Source: an uncultured Collinsella sp. | GTDB lineage: Bacteria; Actinomycetota; Coriobacteriia; Coriobacteriales; Coriobacteriaceae | Assembly (NCBI GenBank): GCA_900764955.1 | Contig: CAAFPY010000014.1 | Location: forward strand, 8,433-72,432 | DNA: 64,000 nucleotides | Direction: 5' to 3' | Shown: positions 34,969-43,566 of the stretch, piece by piece | Layout of the letters: the number at the start of each line of letters is the position of its first letter | Numbering within the stretch: position 1 is the first letter of the stretch | Translations under genes and position numbers: made by a program | Notes under the pieces: generated by a model | Seen by the model: the letters and a program-made list of their open reading frames with translations, nothing else | What the model was told of the DNA's origin: nothing | Database searches by the model: none

Positions 34969-35047
34969 GATGATTTTTCTGGGACGGGGATTAAAAAAAT
35001 CATTGAGTACCTAATGATTTTTTAATCCCCGTCCCAGAAAAATCATC
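34969..35047. repeat. 79-nt near-perfect palindrome
   Basis: The left arm (36 nt, 34969-35004) and right arm (35 nt, 35013-35047) are reverse complements except for one A missing from a 7-A run; the loop is 8 nt. The arm core is TCTGGGACGGGGATT. It begins 10 nt after the ppsR stop, so it may end that transcript, but its length and symmetry suggest an extragenic palindromic repeat or a small mobile palindrome. Confidence 0.8.
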
Positions 35048-35057
35048 ACAGAAAGGA

Positions 35058-35933
35058 CTACTGCTGTTGAGCGCGGCGGGCGGCACGGCGTGCTCTTGCC
35101 TCTTGAATCTCTTCGAGGTGAGCAATGATCTCGGCAGCGCTTTCCTCGATGGCTTTGCCGTCGGTACGCACTACAAAGCAGCCCAGGCGTTTCATGAGCG
35201 CGCGGGCTTCCGCAAGCTCACTACGCACGCTCTCGGGCTCGGCATAGGAGCCTGCGACGGCGCGGGCGTAGTCGTCGCCCAAGCGGCTATCGCGAATCTC
35301 GGAAATCACATCGACGGTCGAAATCAAGCCGAACAGGCGCATCGGGTCAACCTCGTAAATCGACTTGGGCGGCTCCATGCCATGCGCCAGTGGGACATTG
35401 GCGACCTTGTAGCCCTGATAGGCTAAATACATCGACAGCGGCGTCTTGGATGTACGCGACACACCCAGCAGCACGATATCGGCACCCGACAGATCGTCGC
35501 AACCACGACCGTCATCGTGCTCAACGAAATACTCCATGGCCTCGATACGATGGAAATAGCGGTCATCGGTCTTGTGAATCACGCCCGCAACGCACTTGGG
35601 CGGCACACCGATGAGCGACGACAGCACGGCAAGCGTCGGGCCGATCAGGTCGACCGAACGGATATGCAGCATACCCAGGTAATCGAGCACGCGGGCGCGA
35701 AGCGCCGGATCGACAATGGTATGGAACACGGCGACATCGCGATGGTCGGCATCGACGCGCGGCCCCACAAATGACTTGACCTGCTCCACCGAGGTCACCT
35801 TGGGCAGGCGCAAGAGACGAAAAGCCCCTTCATCAAATTGCCCGGACGCCGCAAGCACCACCTCACAAGCGGTATCGCCGAGCGAATCGGAGATAACGAT
35901 AACGGTGGGACGAGCGGTGACCGGGCAATCCAT
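35058..35933 (-). CDS. ppsR: Pyruvate phosphate dikinase regulatory protein (kinase/pyrophosphorylase)
   Basis: 291 aa DUF299 family protein. The P-loop-like GVSRTSKTPLS is at 157-167, preceded by IHKTDDRYFHRIEAMEY. It switches PPDK off by ADP-dependent phosphorylation of an active-site Thr and on by Pi-dependent removal. Being next to ppdK supports that target over PEP synthase. It lies 34 nt downstream of glyS, an arrangement also known in Firmicutes. The C-terminal Arg/Ala/Gln-rich tail is low complexity. Confidence 0.93.
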   Translation of the reverse strand: MDCPVTARPTVIVISDSLGDTACEVVLAASGQFDEGAFRLLRLPKVTSVEQVKSFVGPRVDADHRDVAVFHTIVDPALRARVLDYLGMLHIRSVDLIGPTLAVLSSLIGVPPKCVAGVIHKTDDRYFHRIEAMEYFVEHDDGRGCDDLSGADIVLLGVSRTSKTPLSMYLAYQGYKVANVPLAHGMEPPKSIYEVDPMRLFGLISTVDVISEIRDSRLGDDYARAVAGSYAEPESVRSELAEARALMKRLGCFVVRTDGKAIEESAAEIIAHLEEIQEARARRAARRAQQQ

Positions 35934-35967
35934 GCGGGGCTCCTTTTGCGCTTATGCGCAGGCTGGC

Positions 35968-38064
35968 TTACTTTTTGCGGGCAAGCTCACCGATGTTGGC
36001 GATGCCGGAGAAAACGGCCTCGAAGCGGTTGAGCAGCTTAAGGCGATTATCGCGAAGCTGCTCGTCCTTGTCCATGACCATGACCTCGTCGAAGAAGCGG
36101 TCGATGGGGGCACGCAGGGCGGCGAGGGCAGCAAATGCGGCCGGGTAGTCCTCGGCAGCAAGGGCGGCATCGACAGCGGTCTGAGCAGCCTCGGAGGCGT
36201 CGGCGAGCGCGAGTTCGGCCTCGCCCATCAGGGCGCGGTCGTACTCCGCACCCAGCTCGGGCTTCGAGATATGCGCGGCACGGGCATAGGCGGTAGCCAG
36301 GTTGTCGAACGTCTCAGCGTCATTCTTGCGGGCCTCGTCGAGGGCAGCGCAGCGGGCAAAGAAGACGGACGGGGCGATGATATGCACCGCAGAGACGGCG
36401 GCGACGGTATCGGCCGGAATCTTCTCGTCGCGGGCCATGCTCACCAGGCGGCCGTGGAAGAAGTCGCGGACCTGCTGGGCGACCTCGGCGGCGTCGAACT
36501 CAATGCCCTGCTCGCTATAGAGCTCAAGGGCAAAGTCAATCAGCGACGTGGGGTCGATCGGCAGACGGTCGCGCAGGATGTTGATGATGCCGATAGCGGC
36601 ACGACGCAGCGCGTACGGGTCGGAAGAGCCGGTCGGGGGCTCGCCGATGGCAAAGATACCGGCGATGGTATCGAGCTTGTCGGCGCAGGCCACGATGCAG
36701 CCGGCGGTACCCTCGGGCAGCTCGTCGCCGGCAAAGCGGGGACGATAGTGGTCGCGAATGGCGTGGGCGACTTCGTCGTTCTCCCCCATCGCGGTCGCGT
36801 AGTAACCACCCATCACGCCCTGTTGGCTCGTGAACTCGACGACGGCGTTGGACACCAGGTCGGCCTTGCACAGGTGAGCGGCGCGAGCGGCGTCGGCGGC
36901 CAGGTGGGCGCCCAGATGGGCCTCGCGGGCGATGGCGAGCGCGAGCTGCTCAACACGCTCGGACTTGGCGAGCACGCTGCCGAGCTTCTCCTGGAAGGCG
37001 ACCTTGGCCAGACGCTCGCGGAACTCGTCGAGGGAGATCTTCAGGTCCTCCTCGTAGAAGAACTTGGCGTCGTCCAGGCGGGCGCGCACGACGCGCTCGT
37101 TGCCGTCGATCACACGCTCGGCGTTCTCGGGCTTGCTGTTGGAAACGACCACGAACTCACGCGTGAGCTTGCCCTCGCCGTCATAGATCGGGAAGTAGCG
37201 CTGGTTGGTGAGCATGGACTCGCAGATAATCTCGTGCGGGACCTTGAGGAACTCCTCGTCGAAGGTACCGACGAGCACCGTCGGCCACTCGCAGAGGTTG
37301 ATGACCTCCTCAAAGACCTTCTTGGGCGTATCAACATGGCAGCCGGGGCGAACAGCCTCGACCTCGGCGATGCCGGCAAGGATGGCCTCACGACGACGCT
37401 CGGCAGAAAGCACGCCGGCGTCCTCGAGCACCTGCTCGTAGACGGCGGGGCTGGCGACAACATGGTCGCCGGCGCCCAAGACGCGATGACCGCGCGTGGT
37501 GTTGCCGCTCGTCACGTCAGCAAAGGTGACGGGCACGACGTCCTCGCCCAAAAGGCAGCAGATCCAGCGGACCGGACGCACGAACGTCGCGTGCTCGTGG
37601 CCCCAGCGCTGGGAGCGGTAGTTGGGCCACTGCAGGCCGGCGATGGTCTTCTCGCACAGGGCCGTCAGGATCGGAGTAGCCGGAGCGGAAGGAATGTTCT
37701 TCTCGGCAAAGACGTACTCACGACCGTCGGTGTCCTCGCGACGGACCAGATCCTCGGCAGCCACACCGAACTTACGGGCGAAGCCCTGGGCGGCCTTGGT
37801 GGTGTTACCGTCCGCGTCGAAGGCAATGTTGGCCGCGGGGCCACGCTTGACCTCGTGAACCTCATCGGTCGCGGTGGCGACGTCGGCCACGAGTGCAGCC
37901 AAACGACGCGGACTCGAGATCACGCGGACCTCGCCGTGGGCCAGACCGGCCTCGTCGAGACCCTTGGCGATCATGGTGCCAAGCTGCTTGACGGCATTGT
38001 TCAGCGGTGCGGAGGGCATTTCCTCCGTACCGATCTCAAACAGGAAATCCTTAGCGTCTGCCAT
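35968..38064 (-). CDS. glyS: Glycyl-tRNA synthetase beta subunit
   Basis: 698 aa. It begins with FLFEIGTEEMPSAPLNNAVKQ (typical FEIGTEELP block), has GRRWAALV-like ISSPRRLAALV, and ends with the DALR-type anticodon domain (DRFFDEVMVMDKDEQLRDNR). The beta chain binds tRNA-Gly in the alpha2-beta2 enzyme. ATG follows AGGTGG in the end of glyQ (3-nt gap). Followed by ppsR. Confidence 0.96.
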   Translation of the reverse strand: MADAKDFLFEIGTEEMPSAPLNNAVKQLGTMIAKGLDEAGLAHGEVRVISSPRRLAALVADVATATDEVHEVKRGPAANIAFDADGNTTKAAQGFARKFGVAAEDLVRREDTDGREYVFAEKNIPSAPATPILTALCEKTIAGLQWPNYRSQRWGHEHATFVRPVRWICCLLGEDVVPVTFADVTSGNTTRGHRVLGAGDHVVASPAVYEQVLEDAGVLSAERRREAILAGIAEVEAVRPGCHVDTPKKVFEEVINLCEWPTVLVGTFDEEFLKVPHEIICESMLTNQRYFPIYDGEGKLTREFVVVSNSKPENAERVIDGNERVVRARLDDAKFFYEEDLKISLDEFRERLAKVAFQEKLGSVLAKSERVEQLALAIAREAHLGAHLAADAARAAHLCKADLVSNAVVEFTSQQGVMGGYYATAMGENDEVAHAIRDHYRPRFAGDELPEGTAGCIVACADKLDTIAGIFAIGEPPTGSSDPYALRRAAIGIINILRDRLPIDPTSLIDFALELYSEQGIEFDAAEVAQQVRDFFHGRLVSMARDEKIPADTVAAVSAVHIIAPSVFFARCAALDEARKNDAETFDNLATAYARAAHISKPELGAEYDRALMGEAELALADASEAAQTAVDAALAAEDYPAAFAALAALRAPIDRFFDEVMVMDKDEQLRDNRLKLLNRFEAVFSGIANIGELARKK

Positions 38065-38067
38065 GGC

Positions 38068-38979
38068 TTACGCCACCTCGCCTTCCTGGTTGGCATTCTC
38101 GTTGACTCCGGCGACCTCGGCCATATAGGCCTCGCAGCACGCCTTGGCGACGGCGCGGACACGCAGGATGTAGTTGGCACGCTCGACCGCAGACAGAGCG
38201 CCGCGGGCATCGAGCAGATTGAAAGCGTGGCTGCACTTCATGACGCAGTCGTATGCGGGCAACGGCAGCTTGCGCTCCAGGCAGGAATGGCACTCGGCCT
38301 CGTAGTCGTCAAACTTCTGACGCATCATCTCGACGTTGGCGACCTCAAAGTTATAGGCACTGAATTCGCGCTCGTTCTCGAGGAACACGTCGCCGTAGGT
38401 CATGGGCGTGCCATCGGGCAGGTAGCTCCACACCAGATCGTAGACCGAGTTGACGCCCTGGGCGTACATGGCGATACGCTCCAAGCCATAGGTAATCTCG
38501 ACGGGCACGGGGTCGACCTCGATACCGCCCACCTGCTGGAAGTACGTAAACTGCGTGACCTCCATGCCGTTGAGCCAGACCTCCCAGCCAAGGCCCCAGG
38601 CGCCCAGGGTCGGGCTCTCCCAGTCGTCCTCGACAAAGCGGACGTCATGGTCGTTGGGGTCCAGGCCAATGGCGGCCAGCGAACCCAGGTAGAGCTCCTG
38701 GGCGTTGACCGGCGACGGCTTGATGAGCACCTGGAACTGATAGTAGTGCTGCATGCGGTTAGGGTTCTCGCCGTAGCGGCCGTCGGCGGGACGGCGGCAA
38801 GGCTGCGCATAGCAGGTGCGCCACTCGGCGGGACCGAGCGAGCGCAGCGTGGTCGCGGTATGGAAGGTACCGGCACCGACCTCGGAGTCATAGGGCTGCA
38901 TAATGACGCAGCCCTGCTCGCCCCAGTACTGCTGGAGGCGCAGGATGATGTCTTGGAAGGAAAGCGATGAAGCGTTCAT
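38068..38979 (-). CDS. glyQ: Glycyl-tRNA synthetase alpha subunit
   Basis: 303 aa. [20 protein letters not shown] at the N-terminus and [15 protein letters not shown] and [15 protein letters not shown] further on are the class II core of the alpha chain, which activates glycine. ATG with GGGGAT upstream. The spacer to lepB holds TATAGT on the minus strand (39026-39031), a possible -10 with no good -35. I saw no T-box structure. Confidence 0.96.
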   Translation of the reverse strand: MNASSLSFQDIILRLQQYWGEQGCVIMQPYDSEVGAGTFHTATTLRSLGPAEWRTCYAQPCRRPADGRYGENPNRMQHYYQFQVLIKPSPVNAQELYLGSLAAIGLDPNDHDVRFVEDDWESPTLGAWGLGWEVWLNGMEVTQFTYFQQVGGIEVDPVPVEITYGLERIAMYAQGVNSVYDLVWSYLPDGTPMTYGDVFLENEREFSAYNFEVANVEMMRQKFDDYEAECHSCLERKLPLPAYDCVMKCSHAFNLLDARGALSAVERANYILRVRAVAKACCEAYMAEVAGVNENANQEGEVA

Positions 38980-39038
38980 GCCTCTAATATCCCCTCGTCG
39001 AAACGATTACACGGTTAGGTACTGTACTATAGCGGTTT

Positions 39039-39602
39039 TTAGTCGATAGCGCCGATGCGGTTGAGCGGCCAGTAGCGCACAAGCGCCACAGCGATCAAAT
39101 CAGAGCGATCGACGGGACCAAAGTAGCGCGAGTCGGCAGAGTTTTCGCGGTTGTCGCCCATCACCCACACGCACCCGTCGGGAACGGTGTAGGGATAACT
39201 CACCTGGGCGCCAGGCGCTTGGACCGAAAGCGGCCAGCTCATGCCCGTCGTATAGTCCTCGTCGAGCGCCTGGCCGTCAACGACGACCTTGCCGTCCTGA
39301 AGGTCGACCGTCTGGCCGGCCGTGGCGATGACGCGCTTTACCAGCACGTCATGCTCGGATGTGGCATCGGGGTTGTGAAACACCACGATATCGCCCTGTT
39401 TGACGGGCTGTCCGAGTTCGAGCGTCACCTTCTGCGCCAGAATCTGATCGCCGATCTCGATCGTGTCCTCCATGGAACCGGTGGGCACTACAAAGGGCTC
39501 GACCACAAACGAGCGAATCAAGAAGGTGGCGACCAGTGCGATCGCGATGACCGCGATCCACTCAAAAGCGCCCCTCAACGCGGAATGTTGCGTAGGAACC
39601 AT
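39039..39602 (-). CDS. lepB: Signal peptidase I
   Basis: 187 aa with one N-terminal transmembrane helix (about 13-30). The catalytic Ser43 is in PTGSMEDTI, the general-base Lys89 in VLVKRVIATAG, and the C-terminal signature is MGDNRENSADSRYFG. It removes signal peptides outside the membrane. ATG is five bases after GAGGAG; a GTG two codons earlier overlaps the ribosome site. Last gene of the rpsP operon. Confidence 0.96.
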   Translation of the reverse strand: MVPTQHSALRGAFEWIAVIAIALVATFLIRSFVVEPFVVPTGSMEDTIEIGDQILAQKVTLELGQPVKQGDIVVFHNPDATSEHDVLVKRVIATAGQTVDLQDGKVVVDGQALDEDYTTGMSWPLSVQAPGAQVSYPYTVPDGCVWVMGDNRENSADSRYFGPVDRSDLIAVALVRYWPLNRIGAID

Positions 39603-39604
39603 AC

Positions 39605-40363
39605 TCACTCCTCGCTCTGCGAATACGAAGCGTCAAGGATCACCTGCGCGTAAGCGCGCTCCTCGGGCGTGAGCCGCGCCGTCTCGATCAAGTCCGGACG
39701 CCAGCGGCAGGTGCGCTCGATGGCGTTCTTGCGACGCCAGGCATCGACCTTGGCGTGATCGCCGCTCACAAGCACCGGAGGCACGCCCTCGCCGTTGAAC
39801 TCGGCGGGACGGGTGTACTGCGCGTACTCGAGCAGGCCTCCGTCCTCGGCGGTCGAGAACGACTCGTCGACGTTGCTCATCTCATCACCAAGGGCGCCGG
39901 GAATGAGGCGCACGACGGCATCGGCAACGACCATAGCGGGAAGTTCGCCGCCCGTAAGCACGTAGTCGCCGATCGACAGACGCTCATCGGCATACGCATA
40001 CGCGCGCTCGTCGACGCCCTCGTAGCGGCTGCACACAAACAGCAGGCGCTCACTTTTGAGCAGGCGCTCGGCCACATGCTGCGTAAAGGGCTCGCCACAG
40101 GGGGTGAAGAACACAACCGTGGGCTTGGAACCCTCTGCGCTAATGGCCTCGATGGCCTCTGCGATAGGCTCGACCTTCATGAGCATGCCCTGCCCGCCGC
40201 CGTACGGCTCGTCATCGACGGTACGATGACGGTCGTGCGTCCAGTCGCGCAGGTTATACGCCTTAAAATCAAAAAGGCCGGCCTTACGGGCGCGGCCCAA
40301 AATCGATGTGGACATGACGGGCTCAAACATCTCGGGAAAGACCGAAAGGGTCTCAATCAGCAT
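39605..40363 (-). CDS. trmD: tRNA (guanine-N1-)-methyltransferase
   Basis: 252 aa SPOUT (knotted) methyltransferase. The N-terminal TLSVFPEMF, the TVDDEPYGGGQGMLMK substrate loop and the knot segment SIGDYVLTGGELPAM are diagnostic. It methylates G37 of tRNAs to prevent frameshifting. ATG after GGAGGACAAC; rimM ends 10 nt upstream. Confidence 0.97.
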   Translation of the reverse strand: MLIETLSVFPEMFEPVMSTSILGRARKAGLFDFKAYNLRDWTHDRHRTVDDEPYGGGQGMLMKVEPIAEAIEAISAEGSKPTVVFFTPCGEPFTQHVAERLLKSERLLFVCSRYEGVDERAYAYADERLSIGDYVLTGGELPAMVVADAVVRLIPGALGDEMSNVDESFSTAEDGGLLEYAQYTRPAEFNGEGVPPVLVSGDHAKVDAWRRKNAIERTCRWRPDLIETARLTPEERAYAQVILDASYSQSEE

Positions 40364-40373
40364 GTTGTCCTCC

Positions 40374-40895
40374 CTACTTGTCCATATCGATCAGGCCGTC
40401 CATAACGTGGACGGAAATTGTTCCTGTGTCGGGAAGATCGAGCACAACCTGCTCGATCACGGGAATCAGTACCTCGCCGTACCGATCGCCCTCGACAACC
40501 CAAACATCGTTGGCGGGCGTCGACATGATCTCGACAATCGTGCCGAGCGAACCGAAGCGCTCGTCGACCACCTCGCGGCCCATCAGGTCGGTATAGGCGG
40601 CGTCGAGCGAATCGAGCTCAAAGTCGTCACGATTTGCCAGCACATAGCATCCCGTGATGCCCTCGGCGGCCGTCAAGTCGTCAATACCCTCAAACGAGAC
40701 CAGATCGCCATCGCCCGTATCGGTGACGGACACGACCGTGCAAAAGCGGTCGCGCTTGAGCGCCGGCGGCGTCAGGGCGACGCGCATACCCGGCTCTAAT
40801 ACAGAAGGAAGCCCCCGCAGCGGCTGCGCGAGGACCTCCCCCTTCCTTCCGTGCGGCTTGACCACACGGGCGATGTTTTTGTACTGGGACCTCAA
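40374..40895 (-). CDS. rimM: Ribosome maturation factor RimM
   Basis: 173 aa. The N-terminal beta-barrel (ARVVKPHGRKGEVLAQPL) and the C-terminal PRC-barrel (LMGREVVDERFGSLGTIVEI) are both visible. RimM assists 30S head assembly through S19. TTG start; the nearest ribosome site is weak, so coupling to khpA is likely. Position between khpA and trmD is conserved in bacteria. Confidence 0.92.
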   Translation of the reverse strand: MRSQYKNIARVVKPHGRKGEVLAQPLRGLPSVLEPGMRVALTPPALKRDRFCTVVSVTDTGDGDLVSFEGIDDLTAAEGITGCYVLANRDDFELDSLDAAYTDLMGREVVDERFGSLGTIVEIMSTPANDVWVVEGDRYGEVLIPVIEQVVLDLPDTGTISVHVMDGLIDMDK

Positions 40896-40899
40896 GGTC

Positions 40900-41184
40900 C
40901 TAGCCCAGAACCTCTACCTCGACAGCAGTGTCGAGGCGAGCGGCCAGTGCACGGGCGAGCGTGCGAATGGCCTTGATGGTACGGCCACGACGGCCGATGA
41001 CCTTAGCGACGTCATCCTCGGCGACCGAAACCTCGATCGTAGAGGCGTCGTCACCATCGATGACCTCAAGGCTCACGGAATCCGGGTCGTCGACGATCTG
41101 AACAACGAGATATTCGACGAGATCGGCGATGCGATCTGAGAGCATTGCCTCACCCTCGAGCTGTGCAGCGTCAACCTCAGGCAC
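40900..41184 (-). CDS. khpA: KH-domain RNA-binding protein KhpA
   Basis: 94 aa. A type II KH fold is built around VIGRRGRTIKAIRTLA, with the GxxG loop as GRRG. KhpA (YlqC) proteins bind RNA, often with KhpB, and influence cell division and length in Gram-positives. The N-terminus is extended by about 14 residues. GTG start with GGAG six bases upstream. Standard position between rpsP and rimM. Confidence 0.93.
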   Translation of the reverse strand: MPEVDAAQLEGEAMLSDRIADLVEYLVVQIVDDPDSVSLEVIDGDDASTIEVSVAEDDVAKVIGRRGRTIKAIRTLARALAARLDTAVEVEVLG

Positions 41185-41187
41185 GAT

Positions 41188-41529
41188 TTACTCCTCGGCG
41201 CCCTCAGCGGCCTCAGCGGCAGCCTTAGCGGCCTCGGCCTCTTTGGCGAGCTGCTTCTTGGACTTCTTGACGACGGTCTCGGTCTTCTCGCCCTCGTTGG
41301 CGGCCTTGACCAGAGCGGCGACGGCGTCGGTGAGCTGAGCGCCCTTGGACTGCCAGTCGGCGATCTTCTCGAGGTCGAGGTTGATGGTCTTGGGGGCGGT
41401 CATCGGGTTGTAGCGGCCAACCTCCTCGATGATACGACCGTCACGCGGGGCGCGGGAATCGGCGACGACGACACGGTAGTACGGACGCTTCTTAGCGCCG
41501 TGACGAGCAAGGCGAATCTTGACTGCCAA
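41188..41529 (-). CDS. rpsP: 30S ribosomal protein S16
   Basis: 113 aa. [20 protein letters not shown] and [20 protein letters not shown] are the S16 signature. About 30 C-terminal residues rich in Lys, Ala and Glu extend the usual 80-85 residue core, as in other actinobacteria. TTG start six bases after GGAGGAG; no ATG is suitably placed. First gene of rpsP-khpA-rimM-trmD-lepB. Confidence 0.95.
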   Translation of the reverse strand: MAVKIRLARHGAKKRPYYRVVVADSRAPRDGRIIEEVGRYNPMTAPKTINLDLEKIADWQSKGAQLTDAVAALVKAANEGEKTETVVKKSKKQLAKEAEAAKAAAEAAEGAEE

Positions 41530-41585
41530 AGGAAACTCCTCCAACCAAGCAGCTTTAGGCTGCAACTACAAACAAACAGTTGAAC

Positions 41586-41614
41586 ATAATACGCCATCGA
41601 CGCGGGCAGGTGAA
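41586..41614 (-). promoter_or_regulatory. rpsP operon promoter
   Basis: TTCACC (41609-41614) and TATTAT (41586-41591) are 17 bp apart on the minus strand, giving a leader of about 50 nt. Confidence 0.65.
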
Positions 41615-41718
41615 GTCCGTGAGACCAACTTCTTCGGTGTAGTCGAAGGCAAATCCATATTTTAGACAAGAATTCGCGATTTGCAAGCACATCCACGCAC
41701 CCCACATGAGCTGCGCGG

Positions 41719-41724
41719 TATACT
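41719..41724 (+). promoter_or_regulatory. -10 element of dinB, suggesting a leaderless mRNA
   Basis: TATACT ends six bases before the dinB ATG, so transcription would begin at or next to the start codon. No Shine-Dalgarno sequence precedes the ATG. The expected -35 position (CGCACC) is poor, so an activator or an alternative start is possible. Confidence 0.5.
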
Positions 41725-41730
41725 CATGCC

Positions 41731-42984
41731 ATGAAAAGACGCGAACATACATACGGTTATGAAGATGCTGCGGGCGTCACGCCGCCGCCCTGGACGGGGC
41801 CGGCGGTGGGCCTCATGGATCTCGATGCGTTTTTTGCGAGCGTGGAAATGCTCGACCATCCCGAGTGGCGCGGCAAGCCACTCATCGTGGGTGGCGATGC
41901 CGATTCCCGCGGCGTTGTATCCACCTGCTCATACGAGGCGCGTCGCTTTGGCGTGCACTCCGCCATGCCCTCGGCCGAGGCACGGCGCCTCTGTCCGCAG
42001 GCCATTTGGACGCATGGGCACTTTGATCGCTACCGCGAGGTGAGCGCGCAGGTCATGGCGATTCTTGCCGAAGAGACGCCGCGCGTTGAGCGCGTATCCA
42101 TCGACGAAGCCTTTATCGATATCACACCGGGTCGTTTTGCGCCCGAGGACCCGCTGCTGGTTGCACGGCGCATAAGCGACCGCGTGGCAGCGCTGGGAGT
42201 GACCTGTTCCATTGGCGTGGGCTGCAACAAGACGGTCGCAAAGATCGCAAGCGAGCGGGATAAGCCGTTTGGGCTGACCATCGTGCGCCCCGGAACCGAG
42301 CAGCGCTTTTTGGCCGCGCTGCCGGTATCTGCCATGAGCGGCATCGGGCGCTCGGCCGAGGAGCGACTGCGCCGCATGCGCATCTACACGCTCGGCGAGC
42401 TGTCACGCGCGCCGGAATCCACGCTAGCTGCAATTTTTGGCGTCAACGGCGAACGCATGCGCCAGCGTGCGCTGGGGCTCGAAATATCCGAAGTAACAAG
42501 CCTCGATGAGGAACGCGAGGTTAAATCCGTGAGCAATGAGCGCACCTTTGCGAAAGATTTGACTGAGCGTGGGGACATCGAAGCGGCGATTGCGCTGTTG
42601 GGAGAGTCGGTTGGACGCCGCCTGCGCCGTCAGGGACTGACGGGCGGCACGGTAACGCTCAAGCTTAAGTATTCGTATGGCAGCGGACGCACGGCGCAGC
42701 GGCGGCTTCCCCACCCCACCGACGACGAGAATATCTTTGTGGCGGTTGCGCTCGAACTGCTCGACAACATCTGGCAGGAAGGCATGCATGTTCGCTTAGC
42801 AGGCATCGGCATGAGCGACTTTGACCATCAAGGCGGCATCCAGACCGACCTGTTCTGCGAAGTCGACGACCGCGGAGCCCAATCAAGCGACCGTCGCGAC
42901 CTCTCCGTCGCGATCGATGCCGTCCGAGACAAGTTCGGCGACACCGCCCTATCTTTCGGCCGCCAATCCCGCTTCGACGATTAA
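41731..42984 (+). CDS. dinB: DNA polymerase IV (Y family)
   Basis: 417 aa translesion polymerase. Metal-binding acidic residues are Asp30 in LMDLDAFFASVE and Asp125-Glu126 in VSIDEAFIDI. Helix-hairpin-helix segment AMSGIGRSAEERL and the little-finger domain follow. It copies past damaged bases with low fidelity. It is a lone plus-strand gene between minus-strand operons. I saw no actinobacterial LexA-box match upstream, and the gene appears leaderless. Confidence 0.95.
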   Translation: MKRREHTYGYEDAAGVTPPPWTGPAVGLMDLDAFFASVEMLDHPEWRGKPLIVGGDADSRGVVSTCSYEARRFGVHSAMPSAEARRLCPQAIWTHGHFDRYREVSAQVMAILAEETPRVERVSIDEAFIDITPGRFAPEDPLLVARRISDRVAALGVTCSIGVGCNKTVAKIASERDKPFGLTIVRPGTEQRFLAALPVSAMSGIGRSAEERLRRMRIYTLGELSRAPESTLAAIFGVNGERMRQRALGLEISEVTSLDEEREVKSVSNERTFAKDLTERGDIEAAIALLGESVGRRLRRQGLTGGTVTLKLKYSYGSGRTAQRRLPHPTDDENIFVAVALELLDNIWQEGMHVRLAGIGMSDFDHQGGIQTDLFCEVDDRGAQSSDRRDLSVAIDAVRDKFGDTALSFGRQSRFDD

Positions 42985-43000
42985 CCGCCTTTGGGCAAAA

Positions 43001-43039
43001 AGAAAGCCGGGCAGGTGCGGAAAACCGCAACTGCCCGGC
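43001..43039 (-). terminator. rsfS operon terminator
   Basis: GCCGGGCAGGTGCGG and CCGCAACTGCCCGGC (43006-43039) form a 15-bp stem with an AAAA loop; on the minus strand it is followed by TTTCTTTTT. It may also limit dinB transcription, but the plus-strand tail has no T-run. Confidence 0.88.
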
Positions 43040-43082
43040 GAAATGCGCGAGGCTAGCTAAAAGCCCCATATTAAATGAGCCA

Positions 43083-43538
43083 CTAGAGGAGGTCGAGGGG
43101 GAGCTGGGGGGCGTCACCCCAGAGCTTTTCTAGGCGGTAAAAGTCGCGGGCTTCGGGAGTGAAGACGTGGACGACAACCGAGCCGTAGTCCATGAGCATC
43201 CAGGTCTTCTGCTCGCGGCCCTCGATGGAGAACGGATGCTCGCCGCAAGCCTCGGCAACCTTCTCCTCGATCTCGTCGACAATCGAATCGACCTGGCGGT
43301 TGTTGGTACCGGTGGCAAGCACAAAGTAGTCGCACACGTCGGAAAGCTCGGTCAGGTCGAGCACCTGCACGTCCTCGCCCTTCTTGTCGTAGGCGGCCTG
43401 CGCGGCGGCGCGGGCGACATCCTCGGCGGCGACACCGCTCGCGGACAGCGAGGCGGCGGTGCGGTCGGACGTGGCAACGAAACTCTTGTGCTCCACACCT
43501 TCAAGAATCTGCTCGTCAGTCATGGTCTCGTCGGCCAT
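43083..43538 (-). CDS. rsfS: Ribosomal silencing factor RsfS
   Basis: 151 aa. The core (DYFVLATGTNNRQVDSIVDE, then EGREQKTWMLMDYGSVVVHVF) is the RsfS/Iojap fold that binds L14 and blocks subunit joining in starvation. About 45 N-terminal residues precede it, longer than usual, and look unconserved. ATG after AGAGGTATTCC. In line with obgE, nadD and yqeK, the usual neighbours. Confidence 0.94.
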   Translation of the reverse strand: MADETMTDEQILEGVEHKSFVATSDRTAASLSASGVAAEDVARAAAQAAYDKKGEDVQVLDLTELSDVCDYFVLATGTNNRQVDSIVDEIEEKVAEACGEHPFSIEGREQKTWMLMDYGSVVVHVFTPEARDFYRLEKLWGDAPQLPLDLL

Positions 43539-43566
43539 GGAATACCTCTTTCTAGACACACCCGAG

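Noticed and set aside
35716..38970. A 1084-codon open frame on the plus strand opposite glyS and glyQ
   Set aside because: It is antisense to two well-supported synthetase genes. Long antisense frames are expected with this G/C-ending codon bias; the translation is rich in Gly, Val, Leu and Asp runs and shows no family motif or ribosome site.
38980..39038. T-box riboswitch for glyQS
   Set aside because: The spacer is only 59 nt and lacks the T-box sequence and specifier stem; the same is true of the short junction before proS.
41660..41730. LexA (SOS) box upstream of dinB
   Set aside because: No match to the CGAAC-N-GTTCG type of actinobacterial box or to the enterobacterial CTGT-N8-ACAG was found by eye.
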